DNA from: Treponema sp.
GTDB taxonomy: Bacteria; Spirochaetota; Spirochaetia; Treponematales; Treponemataceae
Reading direction: 5' to 3'
Assembly (NCBI GenBank): GCA_014803985.1
Contig: JAAVAO010000014.1
Location: 6,900 to 70,899 of the forward strand
Length of the DNA stretch: 64,000 nt
The notes under the pieces are model-generated. The model made no database searches and was not told the origin of the DNA. It was given only the letters and a program-made list of their open reading frames with translations. A program made the position numbers and the translations under genes. Positions 18,472 through 28,217 of the stretch are shown here, piece after piece. Position 1 is the stretch's first letter. Each line of letters opens with the position of its first letter.

Positions 18472-19056
18472 ATGTCTTTCGTTTTTAATGAATGTCCAAT
18501 TAAGGGGCTTTTTGAAATTGAGCCGAAGGTTTTTAAAGACCCCCGCGGATATTTTTTTGAATCGTATAGCGAAAAAGATTTTTTTGCGGCAGGGCTACAA
18601 ATGAAATTTGTGCAGGATAATCAATCTTTTTCAACTCGCGGAGTTTTGCGTGGCTTGCACTTTCAAAAAAAACATCCGCAAGGAAAGTTGGTGCGCGCTC
18701 TTGAAGGAAAGGTTTTTGATGTTGCTGTTGACTTGAGAAAAGGAACAGAGACGTTTGGAAACTATTACGGCGTTATCTTGGACAGCGAACGGCAGAATAT
18801 GTTTTATATTCCAGAGGGGTTTGCGCATGGTTTTTGCGTTTTGACGGAAAAAGCAATTTTCACTTACAAATGCACGGACTTTTATCACCCCGAAGATGAG
18901 GGGGGAGTTATGTGGAATGACCCAACGATTGCCATTGACTGGGAGCGTGTATTTCCTGGAATTATGGAGAATGCGCTTTTAAGTGAAAAGGATAAAAAGC
19001 ATCCTGCGTTTGACAAAAACGCTTCATATTTTAATAAAAATGGAAGGTGGGAATAG
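18472..19056 (+). CDS. rfbC: dTDP-4-dehydrorhamnose 3,5-epimerase
   Basis: This 194-residue cupin epimerase acts on dTDP-4-keto-6-deoxyglucose. The catalytic histidine is H63 in GVLRGLHFQ. The conserved tyrosine lies near 132 and the PEGFAHGF loop near 114. The start at 18472 follows GGGGGTGA; an upstream frame extension from 18424 has no ribosome site. It lies between rfbA and rfbB. Confidence 0.95.
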   Translation: MSFVFNECPIKGLFEIEPKVFKDPRGYFFESYSEKDFFAAGLQMKFVQDNQSFSTRGVLRGLHFQKKHPQGKLVRALEGKVFDVAVDLRKGTETFGNYYGVILDSERQNMFYIPEGFAHGFCVLTEKAIFTYKCTDFYHPEDEGGVMWNDPTIAIDWERVFPGIMENALLSEKDKKHPAFDKNASYFNKNGRWE

Positions 19057-19091
19057 GACAGCCTAACGCCCGATTTTTAAGAGGTGAAAAA

Positions 19092-20231
19092 ATGAAACGA
19101 AAATTACATAATATTCTTGTTACTGGTGGGTGTGGTTTTATCGGTTGTAATTTTATACATTATCTTTTTGGAGAGTCCACTTCAGGATCTTCTGTTTTTT
19201 GCGATTCTCATTTTGATGGACGAGTGGTGAATGTTGACTGTCTTACGTATGCAGGAAATATACAGAGTCTTTCCGACATTGAAGAAAAATACGGTTTGGG
19301 TGCGGACGAAAAAGACAGACGCTATTTTTTTGAAAAAGTTGATATTTGCGACCGCCCTTCAATAGAGCGGATTCTAAAGCAATATGACATTGACACAATT
19401 ATTCACTTTGCTGCGGAAAGCCATGTTGACCGATCTATACTGGGACCTGAAGCATTTATTCGCACGAATGTTTTGGGAACGTTTACACTGCTTGATTCTG
19501 CAAGAAATTTTTGGAAACAAGATGACGGAACAATGCGCGATGATGTGCTTTTTCATCATATTTCAACAGATGAAGTGTATGGTTCTCTTGGAGAGACGGG
19601 ATATTTTACCGAAGAAACGCCTTATGATCCGCGAAGCCCCTATTCATCGAGCAAGGCATCAAGCGATCACATAGTGATGGCGTATTTTCACACATATAAA
19701 CTTCCTATAACCTTGAGCAATTGTACGAATAACTATGGGCCGTTTCAGTTCCCTGAAAAATTGCTTCCGCTTATGATAATGAATATTTGCGATGGAAAAA
19801 ATCTTCCTGTGTATGGAGATGGAAAAAATATTCGCGACTGGATTTATGTTGAGGATCACAATAGGGGCGTTTGGCAGATTGTAAACAATGCTGAAAGCGG
19901 CACAAAGTGGAATCTTGGCGGTGAAAATGAATGGGAGAATATAACGCTTTTAAATACCGTGATAGATCTTGCTGCCGCTGAACTTGGTAAAAACGCTTCA
20001 GACGTAAAAAAGACAATCACTTTTGTAAAAGATCGCCCCGGTCATGACAGACGCTATGCAATTGACTGTACAAAGGCAAAGAATGAACTTGGTTGGGAGC
20101 GAAAAATGACTTTTGAGCAAGGGCTTTTGAGTACAATTAAATGGTATCTTTCACATTCTGAATGGATTGCAAATATTCAAAGTGGCGCATACAAGGACTG
20201 GATAAACAAGAACTACTCAAATAGAGCGTAG
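19092..20231 (+). CDS. rfbB: dTDP-glucose 4,6-dehydratase
   Basis: This 379-residue short-chain dehydrogenase-fold enzyme converts dTDP-glucose to the 4-keto-6-deoxy sugar. It shows TGGCGFIG at 11-18, STDEVYG near 165, and the YSSSK catalytic Y-xxx-K near 193. It is longer than the family average (about 350) because of an insertion after the first NAD-binding helix. GAGGTGAAAA precedes the chosen ATG. No rfbD (the final reductase for rhamnose) is found in the window, so the end product is uncertain. Confidence 0.95.
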   Translation: MKRKLHNILVTGGCGFIGCNFIHYLFGESTSGSSVFCDSHFDGRVVNVDCLTYAGNIQSLSDIEEKYGLGADEKDRRYFFEKVDICDRPSIERILKQYDIDTIIHFAAESHVDRSILGPEAFIRTNVLGTFTLLDSARNFWKQDDGTMRDDVLFHHISTDEVYGSLGETGYFTEETPYDPRSPYSSSKASSDHIVMAYFHTYKLPITLSNCTNNYGPFQFPEKLLPLMIMNICDGKNLPVYGDGKNIRDWIYVEDHNRGVWQIVNNAESGTKWNLGGENEWENITLLNTVIDLAAAELGKNASDVKKTITFVKDRPGHDRRYAIDCTKAKNELGWERKMTFEQGLLSTIKWYLSHSEWIANIQSGAYKDWINKNYSNRA

Positions 20232-20249
20232 TAGTGATGAGGCTTTTTG

Positions 20250-21740
20250 ATGAGTGGCGAGGAGAAAAAGTTATATATCATTGGTGCGGGGTTTGCGGGG
20301 CAGACGATTGCAGACGATATAAAGCGAAAAAAAATATTTGGCACGGTTGCGGCGTTTCTGGATGATGACAAAGAACTTATTGGAACGACAATAGACGGCA
20401 TTTCCGTTTTTGGACCGATTGAAAATATTGCATCGATTTTGCGCTTTAAAAAACAGGACGAAGCAATTATTGCAATGCCGAGTGTGTCTCCTGAAAGAAT
20501 AAGAAAAATTTATGAAGTTATAAAAAATGCTGGAGTGCCAAAGATAAAGATTCTTCCAGGCATTTCGCAAGTTGTGAGTGGAAACGCGCATCTTGTCCAA
20601 ACGAGGGAAATTGATCCTCTTGACATTTTGGGGAGAACTCCCGTTACAATTCCATTGAAGGAAAGCCTTTCATATTTGCGAGGAAAGCGCGTTCTCATTA
20701 CTGGAGCAGGCGGTTCAATTGGCTCTGAAATTTCACGACAGCTTCTTTCAGGCGGGGCGGAACGGCTGTATCTTTTTGGTCATGGCGAAAATTCTATATA
20801 TCACATTGATAGGGAGCTTCGACTATTGCAGTCGGAGGGAGTTGGTGAAAAAACTTCGATAGTTCCTATTATTGGCGATATGGTTGACAGGGCGTATATT
20901 GACTATATAGTTGGACAGACACGGTGCGATGTGATTTTCCACTGTGCGGCGTATAAGCATGTTCCTTTGATGGAGGAAAATCCCGTTTCGGCGATCAGTA
21001 ACAATGTGTTTGGTACAAAAAATCTTATTGATGCAAGTCTTTCGCACGGCGTAAAGCGTTTTGTTTTAATTTCAACGGACAAAGCGGTGAATCCTGCAAG
21101 TGTTTATGGGGCGAGCAAGTATATTTCTGAAAAACTCGTTCTTGCTGCTTCTGAAAAGGCTGAAAACGATGCAAAATTTATGTTCGTTCGATTTGGAAAT
21201 GTGCTTGGCTCTCGTGGCTCAATTCTTCCGCTTTTTATGGAACAAATAAAAAACGGCGGGCCTGTTACTGTTACATCAGACAAGATGGAGCGTTTTTTTA
21301 TGACGATTCCAGAAGCGTGTTCTCTTGTTTTACAGAGCGGAGGGGTTGGAAAAAACGGGGAGTCCTATATTTTAGATATGGGAGAACCAATAAGAATTAC
21401 AGAGCTTGCTGAACAAATTATAAAATTTTCAGGTCTCGAACCTTACAGGGACATTGATATAAAAATCATTGGAAAAAGAAAAGGGGAGCGAGAAACGGAA
21501 TGCCTTTGGTCAAATGAAGAAAGCGTTGAGAAAACGGACTTTCCCAAAATTTTGCGGCTAAAGCATTCTCACGATGACAAAAAATCTTTGTGCAGCCTTT
21601 TGGAGCGTTTACGTCCTGTTTGTGTTTTTAGTGAAAAATCCGAAGAGAAGAAACTGTTTAGGAACAAGGAATATCTTGTCCGCCTTCTTTGCGAGTATAT
21701 TCCATCTTTACAAGAGTTTTACGGCGAGCGTTCAAAATAA
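20250..21740 (+). CDS. Nucleotide-sugar 4,6-dehydratase (CapD/PglF-like, without membrane segment)
   Basis: This 496-residue protein has an N-terminal CoA-binding-like Rossmann domain (YIIGAGFAGQ, residues 8-17). A polysaccharide-biosynthesis dehydratase domain follows, with TGAGGSIGSE near 150, FHCAAYKHVPLME near 232, STDKAVNP near 275 and a YGASK catalytic pair. PglF/CapD relatives usually carry four N-terminal transmembrane helices; these are absent here, so it is probably soluble. UDP-GlcNAc to its 4-keto-6-deoxy form is the likely reaction. The aminotransferase downstream would complete a UDP-amino sugar. Confidence 0.88.
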   Translation: MSGEEKKLYIIGAGFAGQTIADDIKRKKIFGTVAAFLDDDKELIGTTIDGISVFGPIENIASILRFKKQDEAIIAMPSVSPERIRKIYEVIKNAGVPKIKILPGISQVVSGNAHLVQTREIDPLDILGRTPVTIPLKESLSYLRGKRVLITGAGGSIGSEISRQLLSGGAERLYLFGHGENSIYHIDRELRLLQSEGVGEKTSIVPIIGDMVDRAYIDYIVGQTRCDVIFHCAAYKHVPLMEENPVSAISNNVFGTKNLIDASLSHGVKRFVLISTDKAVNPASVYGASKYISEKLVLAASEKAENDAKFMFVRFGNVLGSRGSILPLFMEQIKNGGPVTVTSDKMERFFMTIPEACSLVLQSGGVGKNGESYILDMGEPIRITELAEQIIKFSGLEPYRDIDIKIIGKRKGERETECLWSNEESVEKTDFPKILRLKHSHDDKKSLCSLLERLRPVCVFSEKSEEKKLFRNKEYLVRLLCEYIPSLQEFYGERSK

Positions 21741-21809
21741 GTAAGAATGCTTTTGGTTTGGTATAGATACATATAGATGTGTGTCAGTGCGTTTTAGGGG
21801 TGAGGTAAT

Positions 21810-23054
21810 ATGAAGTCTTCAGATGCAGTAAAAGTTCCATTTTCACGACCGTCTATTTCTACGGAAGAGGAGCAGGCTGTTCTTGCTGTTTTGCGTTCAG
21901 GGTGGCTTACAACGGGAAAATATGCTTTGCAATTTGAAAAGGATTTTTCAGACTTTATGAATTGCGCTGATAAAACTGTTTTTGAGGAGCGAAACGCACT
22001 CGGCCTTTCAAATGAAAACGTTATGAGCCTTGCAGTTAATTCAAATACAAGCGGAATGATTTTGGCGATGGAGGCTTGTGGCGTGGGAAAGGGAACAGCT
22101 GTGATTACAACCCCATATACATTTGTTTCAACGGCGGCTTCTGCGCGGCATCTTGGTGCAGACGTTTATTTTGCAGACATTGAAAAGGATTCCTATAACA
22201 TAGATGTGAATCATGTTGAACGTATATTAAAGGCAGACAGAGAGTCTAAAAATCCAAAAGTGCGTGCGATTGTACCAGTTCACATTGCTGGAAATATGTG
22301 CAATATGAAAAGGATATGCGCGCTTGCAAAAGAATATGGAGTGAAGGTGATTGAAGATGCGGCGCATTCTTTTCCGTCAAAAACGTCTCTTGGCTACGGA
22401 GGAACGATAGGCGATGTGGGCGTGTTTTCATTTTATGTTACAAAGACAATGACAACTGCGGAAGGCGGAATGGTTTGCACTCGCAACAAGGCGCTTGCAA
22501 AGCGAATGACTGCTATGCGTCTCCACGGAATAGACAGAGATGCGTGGGATAGATATACGTCTCCATGCGCCTCTTGGGAATATGATGTTGTGGCTCCCGG
22601 CTTTAAGTGTAATCTTCCCGATGTTCTAGCCGCTCTCGGATGCGTACAGTTAAAAAAAGCTGAAGAATTTTTTGAACGGCGAAAAAAAATTGCTTTACAG
22701 TATAACGCTGCCTTTAAAAATCTTGATTTTCTTACGATTCCGCCCGATGGAGAGGGAAATGCATGGCATTTGTATCTTCTGCGCATTGTTCCTGAAAAAT
22801 TAAAAATCGACCGCACTGAATTTGCAAGAATTATGCAGCAAAGGGGAATAGGAATTTCCGTTCACTTTATTCCATTGTTCCGATTTACCTATTGGAAGAA
22901 TTTGTATCCTGATTTTACCGCTGAATCATTTCCCAATGCTGAAAAAAATTACTCCCAAACAATTACAATTCCACTATGGCCTGATATGACTTCTGAAATG
23001 GTGGATACAGTTATAGATGTAGTGATTTCAATAGGACGGGAAAATTATGCCTAA
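21810..23054 (+). CDS. DegT/DnrJ/EryC1-family sugar aminotransferase
   Basis: This 414-residue PLP enzyme uses a keto-sugar nucleotide as substrate. The PLP lysine lies in SFYVTKTMTTAEGG (near residue 214). Other family marks are the NSNTSGM PLP-phosphate site near 75 and the EDAAHSFPS segment near 182. It follows the 4,6-dehydratase, so 4-amination to a bacillosamine- or perosamine-like sugar is likely. Its last eight bases overlap the start of the molybdenum hydroxylase-like gene. Confidence 0.9.
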   Translation: MKSSDAVKVPFSRPSISTEEEQAVLAVLRSGWLTTGKYALQFEKDFSDFMNCADKTVFEERNALGLSNENVMSLAVNSNTSGMILAMEACGVGKGTAVITTPYTFVSTAASARHLGADVYFADIEKDSYNIDVNHVERILKADRESKNPKVRAIVPVHIAGNMCNMKRICALAKEYGVKVIEDAAHSFPSKTSLGYGGTIGDVGVFSFYVTKTMTTAEGGMVCTRNKALAKRMTAMRLHGIDRDAWDRYTSPCASWEYDVVAPGFKCNLPDVLAALGCVQLKKAEEFFERRKKIALQYNAAFKNLDFLTIPPDGEGNAWHLYLLRIVPEKLKIDRTEFARIMQQRGIGISVHFIPLFRFTYWKNLYPDFTAESFPNAEKNYSQTITIPLWPDMTSEMVDTVIDVVISIGRENYA

Positions 23055-25479
23055 AACAACAAGACAAAAAATAGCAGAAAAAAAGCCTCGGTATCCATAT
23101 CTGATGAGTGATTATTTGATTGACTGTTCAAAGGCGAATATGTTGTATGGAGCGTTGGTGCGGACTGTTGAAGATTCGGGCAAGATAACTAATATTGACG
23201 CAGAAAACCTTCCTGAAGGATATTTTTTATATACTGCACGAGATATTCCAGGGAAAAATTGTTTAAAAACGTTAGGGATTGAAACTGAAATTTTTTGTCA
23301 AAGTGAAGTGCATTACAAGGGAGAGCCTGTCGGTATTCTTGTTGGTCCTGATATACAGCGAGTGCGACAAATTGCCGCTGAAATTAAAATAACGATTTTA
23401 AATGAAAATGGAAAAGAAGATGAAAAAATAGCAGATGCTGATGAATTTAATGAAGAGGAATATAATAAGAATGTAATTCAGGAAAGAGACTCTGAGAATG
23501 CAGATGCCGTAGAAAAAGGAGGCAAGAGCGATCAAGCGGAGGCTGAAAAAAACAGCGGACAGAAAAAAAATGAACTGAAGGAAACAGAGGTAAAAGAAGC
23601 GTTTCAAGATGAAAAAACGGTGCCAGCAGAAACGATTCTTTCAGAGAGAAAAATTGCAACGGGATTTTTTAAGGATTTTCATACAGATGAAGAGATTGAT
23701 GCATTTTTTACATCTGAAAAATTTGACGTTTCTGATGAATGGCAATTTGCAGAAGCGTCATCGGATTGGATTGAAGCGAGCGGAGCATTTAGCTTTCTCG
23801 ATGGTTCAACAGTGACGGTAATGACTGCAACGCAATGGCCGTTTCACATACAAATGAATGTGGCATCTGCGCTTGGAATTGATGAAAGCCGTGTTGAAGT
23901 GAGAAAAACATTAAGTCAAATTAAAAACAACAACGGAGCGTGGAGAACGTCTATTTTGGCAGTTCAAGCGTCAATTGCAGCGTTTCTTTGTGGAATGCCG
24001 GTAAAACTTTTGCTTACACGGCATGAACAGACATATTTTATGAAGACTGGTATTTCTCTTGATATTTCACAAAGAACATCGCTTGACGCTGAAGGAAAAA
24101 TAAAGGCGATGCAAATTTGTATAGATGGAGATGCTGGATACGCAAATCCGTTTTCAGAGGAGATCGCAAATCGCCTTTCAATTGCCATAGTGAATCTCTA
24201 TTCTCCAGAAAATATAAGCGTTGTCACAAAAATTAAATCCAGTAAAAACGTTCCCACTTCTATGTCATTGGAAACTGTTGTTGCTGGTGCATTTTTTGCC
24301 ATTGAAAATCATATACATCATATTGCTGATGAAACAGGTATGCTGCCAGATGAAATACGCATTTTAAATATATGCGGAAATGGAGAGAGCGGTTCTCCAT
24401 TCAAATATAAGAATATAAAATATTCTGACGCTATACATGCCATTGCAAGCAAAAGTGACTTTCATAGACGATACACAACATTCCGAATGAATTCCTTGAA
24501 GAATTTTAAAGATGATGAAAAACTTTTTAAATCACTTCCGTTAAGGGGAATTGCCATTTCGTGTGCCACAGAGGGGGCGTATTTTTTGGGTAATCGACTT
24601 GCTGCGTCAAGTCAAAAAATTGAAATGACTTTGGAACTTGATGGAAGTTTAACGGTGAACACTTCTATTTACTCAGGCTCAATATATGAAATTTGGAAAA
24701 AAATCATTTCAGAGACCTTGCAAATAGATCCAGCTTTGATAAAGTTTACATTGGAATTTGAGGCGGGACTAAAAAATCGTGAAACGTTACCAGATGGACT
24801 GGTGAGCAATGTGAGTCTTATGACAATGCTTGTAAAAAAATGTTGTGCTGAAATTCAAAAAAAGCGGTTTCATGATCCTCTTCCCATCGTTGTTAAAAAG
24901 TCGCCTCCGTCTTCGATGTTCCGTGGATGGAATCGAGACAGTTTTTCGGGAACGCCATTTTACACGGCTTCTTTTGGCTCTGCAATTGTGGAAGTTGAAA
25001 TAAACCCGGACACATATTCACACAAAATTACAGGCATTTGGGTTGCCGTTGATTGTGGTGAAATTCTTTCGCTCAAGGCGGTTGAATCTACAATAAAATT
25101 GTGCATAGCGCAGGAATTGGAACATCTCTCTTCGGATATAGAAGTGTGCTATCCTGAAATCAAGATTTTTTTCGTGCAGTCAACAAATCCCCCAAGTCAA
25201 ATTAGCTCTCTTATGCATAACATAATTCCTGCCGCATACACATCGGCTCTCTCGCAAGCGGTTTCAAGCACGGTTCGTTCATTTCCTTGCGGTGAAAAGG
25301 AGCTTTTTGAATTGATTGAAGCGGCTAAAAAAGAAACGTCTGCAAATCGCACAGTGAAAGTAGAAAAGGACAGAGCAGAGGAATCTTCTTCCGAAGAGGA
25401 GGAAAATGAAAGTGAAAAGGCAGATAAGGAAATAAAAGATAAAAGCCAGACTGAAAGTCAAGGAGCGGGGGAAAAATGA
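23047..25479 (+). CDS. Xanthine dehydrogenase-family molybdopterin-binding subunit, divergent
   Basis: This 810-residue protein has the aldehyde oxidase/xanthine dehydrogenase architecture: an a/b hammerhead-like start (ALVRTVEDSG, YFLYTARDIPG), then molybdopterin-binding regions (ATQWPFHIQMNVAS near 260; VKLLLTRHEQ near 320). An active-site-like CGEKELFELIEA lies near the C-terminus. The oddities are a charged, low-complexity insertion (about 118-195), an E/K-rich C-terminal tail (about 765-810), and no GGGFGGK loop where it should be (the sequence reads KNNNGAWRTS). The [2Fe-2S] and FAD subunits follow. It would hydroxylate a purine, aldehyde or other heterocycle, but the substrate cannot be predicted and activity is uncertain. 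Confidence 0.8.
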   Translation: MPKTTRQKIAEKKPRYPYLMSDYLIDCSKANMLYGALVRTVEDSGKITNIDAENLPEGYFLYTARDIPGKNCLKTLGIETEIFCQSEVHYKGEPVGILVGPDIQRVRQIAAEIKITILNENGKEDEKIADADEFNEEEYNKNVIQERDSENADAVEKGGKSDQAEAEKNSGQKKNELKETEVKEAFQDEKTVPAETILSERKIATGFFKDFHTDEEIDAFFTSEKFDVSDEWQFAEASSDWIEASGAFSFLDGSTVTVMTATQWPFHIQMNVASALGIDESRVEVRKTLSQIKNNNGAWRTSILAVQASIAAFLCGMPVKLLLTRHEQTYFMKTGISLDISQRTSLDAEGKIKAMQICIDGDAGYANPFSEEIANRLSIAIVNLYSPENISVVTKIKSSKNVPTSMSLETVVAGAFFAIENHIHHIADETGMLPDEIRILNICGNGESGSPFKYKNIKYSDAIHAIASKSDFHRRYTTFRMNSLKNFKDDEKLFKSLPLRGIAISCATEGAYFLGNRLAASSQKIEMTLELDGSLTVNTSIYSGSIYEIWKKIISETLQIDPALIKFTLEFEAGLKNRETLPDGLVSNVSLMTMLVKKCCAEIQKKRFHDPLPIVVKKSPPSSMFRGWNRDSFSGTPFYTASFGSAIVEVEINPDTYSHKITGIWVAVDCGEILSLKAVESTIKLCIAQELEHLSSDIEVCYPEIKIFFVQSTNPPSQISSLMHNIIPAAYTSALSQAVSSTVRSFPCGEKELFELIEAAKKETSANRTVKVEKDRAEESSSEEEENESEKADKEIKDKSQTESQGAGEK

Positions 25480-25964
25480 ATATTTCACTAACGGTAAACG
25501 GAGAAAAAATTTTGTTGCAATCTCCTGCGGACTCATCACTTCTTTCCGTCTTACGAAAACAAAAACTATTGCAGGTAAAGAGGGGGTGTGAAAAGGGAAC
25601 GTGCGGTTCGTGCATTGTATTGATGAACAAAGTGCCAGTACCTGCATGCAAGATACCAGTTGCCTTTGCAATGGATAGCGAAATAGTGACTTTGGAATAT
25701 TTTTCAAGATCTGAAGTCTACTTTGATATGTATTCTGACATTATGAAAGGATTTTCAAGGGCGGGCATAAAACTGTGTGGATTTTGCAATTCAGGAAAGA
25801 TTTTTGCCGCTAAAGCAATTCTTGATTCATCGGTAAAGCCAACACGTGCGATGGTGTATGAACAAATAAAGACGCTTTCACCTTGTTGCACAGATTGCGA
25901 CACACTGACTAACGGAATACTGTATGCCTTTGAATTCCATATAAAGAGAAAAGGCTTGTCGTGA
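25476..25964 (+). CDS. [2Fe-2S] subunit of the molybdenum hydroxylase-like complex
   Basis: This 162-residue protein has a plant-ferredoxin cluster motif (GCEKGTCGSC, later C near 51) and a second helical [2Fe-2S] domain with CGFC near 102. The distal motif normally reads CRCTG; here it is CCTDC, and the usual glutamine before CGFC is leucine. Cluster II spacing is thus altered. Its ATG overlaps the stop of the large subunit by four bases. The small subunit would pass electrons from the Mo site to the FAD subunit. Confidence 0.85.
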   Translation: MNISLTVNGEKILLQSPADSSLLSVLRKQKLLQVKRGCEKGTCGSCIVLMNKVPVPACKIPVAFAMDSEIVTLEYFSRSEVYFDMYSDIMKGFSRAGIKLCGFCNSGKIFAAKAILDSSVKPTRAMVYEQIKTLSPCCTDCDTLTNGILYAFEFHIKRKGLS

Positions 25965-26032
25965 AAAGTTACAAACCACAATTTGCTAAGCAGGGCGTTG
26001 TTTTGCGGTGATTGCTTACAGGAGGAAAAAAT

Positions 26033-26836
26033 ATGGCAGGTGAATGCAAGGTTTTTTTTGCACGGAATTTGCAGGAACTCTTTTATCAAAAAAAGACTAT
26101 TTCAGGACTTTCAATAGTTGGTGCTTGCACGCATATTAGTCATTTGCCTGAAAAGTCAATTTCAAGCACGTTGATCCCTGAATTAACAAATATAGAAAAG
26201 CATGAACGTTTTATAGAATTCGGACCTGGAGTTACCCTCGGAAGAGTGTTAGGAATCGGAGAACATCATATTCCGCAAGTGATTTATAACGCACTGAAAA
26301 CAATATCAAATCCGTTTGTAAGAAATTGTGCGACTATCGGCGGAAATATTTGTGCAGGACCTCAACGCTTAACCCTTTTTTCACCGCTACTTGCACTGGA
26401 TGCAAAATTGGAGTTGAAGTCGCCATTTGAAACGCACTACATTTCACTGCAAAATTTCACAGAAATTGAAAAAGACTTTGTTTTGACAAAAATTCGTGTG
26501 CCACTTTCACATTGGGATATTGAATTGTATTCTCGGCTTGGTCCTGCCGGTCAAATAACAGAAGATTCAGGCGGATTTACATTTTTGATGAGTTTTGAAA
26601 AGGGCGTTATTACAAATATACGGATTGCTTTTGCAGGTTCAATAACGTTCCGTTGCACTGCGTTGGAAAACCGTCTTTTAGGTTTGCGACTTCCTATAAA
26701 TACAAAAGAAATTGACATCTATTTAAACGAAGCGGAATCTCAATTCATATATGCAGAAGAAGGAAGAACTCCAAACAAACTTCTCCGCTCCCAGTTTAAA
26801 AACCTCATGCGCACATCCCTCGAACAGTTGACATAA
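26033..26836 (+). CDS. FAD-binding subunit of the molybdenum hydroxylase-like complex
   Basis: This 267-residue member of the molybdopterin-dehydrogenase FAD-binding family (CoxM/XdhB type) has the family motif NPFVRNCATIGGNICAG near 100. IPEL and GPGVTLGRVL precede it, and a CO-dehydrogenase flavoprotein C-terminal region follows. GGAGGAAA lies six bases before ATG 26033. It is separated from the iron-sulfur gene by 68 bases, the only gap in the operon. It should take electrons from the [2Fe-2S] clusters and reduce NAD or another acceptor. Confidence 0.88.
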   Translation: MAGECKVFFARNLQELFYQKKTISGLSIVGACTHISHLPEKSISSTLIPELTNIEKHERFIEFGPGVTLGRVLGIGEHHIPQVIYNALKTISNPFVRNCATIGGNICAGPQRLTLFSPLLALDAKLELKSPFETHYISLQNFTEIEKDFVLTKIRVPLSHWDIELYSRLGPAGQITEDSGGFTFLMSFEKGVITNIRIAFAGSITFRCTALENRLLGLRLPINTKEIDIYLNEAESQFIYAEEGRTPNKLLRSQFKNLMRTSLEQLT

Positions 26837-27006
26837 GTTTTTTCTTGCATCGAAAAAATACTGCACAAACTCTCAAGACGTGTATTTCGTTGCAAAATGC
26901 ATCGCGAGATTTTTTATACAATTGTTGTATCGTGTCTTTTGTGATTTTATATTCGCTTTATCAGAGGCTGCTGTATTTCTTTTTAGAATTTTTTTTCAAA
27001 ATTATC

Positions 27007-27033
27007 TAAAGTCAAATTTCTAGTTTCCGATAG
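27007..27033 (+). promoter_or_regulatory. Sigma-28-like flagellin promoter
   Basis: TAAA (27007-27010), a 15-base spacer and TCCGATAG (27026-27033) match the flagellar sigma-28 consensus TAAA-N15-GCCGATAA in all but two -10 bases. The flaB start lies 80 bases downstream. A short GCGG-AAA-CCGC hairpin follows in the 5' leader. Confidence 0.8.
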
Positions 27034-27112
27034 TTTAAATAAGGGTGGCGGAAACCGCACAAAGATGGATTTGCTATTTTAAGGTTTCTAAATAACACCA
27101 AGGAGACATACT

Positions 27113-27973
27113 ATGGTAATAAATCACAATATGAGTGCAATGTTCGCTCAACGGTCACAGGGGATTCAGGATTTGAATCAGCAGAGAAGTATGGAAAAAC
27201 TTTCTTCTGGGATGAAAATTAACAAGGCTGGCGATGACGCATCAGGTCTTGCAGTTTCTGAAAAAATGCGTTCGCAAATTCGAGGCTTGAACAAGGCTTC
27301 TCAGAATGCTCAGAATGGCATTTCTTTTATTCAGACAACAGAAGGATATTTGCAGGAAACAACTGATATTATCCACAGACTTCGGGAACTTGCAGTTCAA
27401 TCGTCAAACGGCATTTACACTGCGGAAGACAGAATGCAAATTCAGGTTGAGGTTTCTTCACTTATCGCGGAAGTTGATCGCATTGCTTCTACAGCGCAAT
27501 TCAATGGTATGAATATGTTGACAGGTCGTTTTGCACGCCCAACAGGAGAAAATACCGTTACAGCCTCTATGTGGTTTCATATTGGCGCAAATATGGATCA
27601 AAGGACGCAGGTTTTCATCGGCACTATGTCGGCAATGGCATTGGGAATTCGCAATGTTGGAGACGAGAGCATTATGACTCTTGAAAATCCAGATGATGCA
27701 AACCGCGCGATTGGAACTTTGGACGAAGCATTGAAAAAGATTAATAAACAGCGCGCTGATTTGGGTGCATATCAGAATCGCCTTGAATTGACAGTCAAGG
27801 GACTTGATGTTGGTGCAGAAAATCTTCAGGCATCTGAAAGCCGCATTCGCGATACAGATATGGCTGCCGAGATGGTTGAATTCACAAAGGATCAGGTTCT
27901 TTCACAGGCAGGAACGGCTATGCTTGCACAGGCAAATCAAACTTCACAGAATGTGCTTTCATTGCTTCGCTAG
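27113..27973 (+). CDS. flaB: Periplasmic flagellar filament core protein FlaB
   Basis: This 286-residue flagellin of the spirochaete FlaB type has a D0/D1 N-terminus ([36 protein letters not shown]). The central domain is very short, as in spirochaetes. The C-terminus carries [23 protein letters not shown] and ends in NVLSLLR. It assembles into the core of the periplasmic flagellum, exported by the flagellar type III apparatus, so there is no signal peptide. It is transcribed alone from the sigma-28-like promoter, with AGGAGA before the ATG and a strong terminator behind. Other FlaB copies probably lie elsewhere. Confidence 0.97.
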   Translation: MVINHNMSAMFAQRSQGIQDLNQQRSMEKLSSGMKINKAGDDASGLAVSEKMRSQIRGLNKASQNAQNGISFIQTTEGYLQETTDIIHRLRELAVQSSNGIYTAEDRMQIQVEVSSLIAEVDRIASTAQFNGMNMLTGRFARPTGENTVTASMWFHIGANMDQRTQVFIGTMSAMALGIRNVGDESIMTLENPDDANRAIGTLDEALKKINKQRADLGAYQNRLELTVKGLDVGAENLQASESRIRDTDMAAEMVEFTKDQVLSQAGTAMLAQANQTSQNVLSLLR

Positions 27974-27990
27974 AAAATTACAAGCAGCAT

Positions 27991-28021
27991 AAAAAATGCG
28001 TCCGTAGGGACGCATTTTTTG
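27991..28021 (+). terminator. Intrinsic terminator of flaB
   Basis: AAAAAATGCGTCC pairs with GGGACGCATTTTTT around a TAG-containing loop, 18 bases after the flaB stop. Confidence 0.9.
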
Positions 28022-28217
28022 TTTAACGAATAAAACTGATTGATGGGAGTCCACAATATAAGAGGGGAAAATAAATGAGCCTTCCATGCCGCCTTTGACA
28101 CTTCCACTAAAATATGATAATTTTATCAAAACAAACGAAATTTTTGCAGGAATCTTCAAAAATTGTTATCTTGAAATTCGCGTTTTCGTATGAACGTGCT
28201 TTTTATGGGGGAAGACT

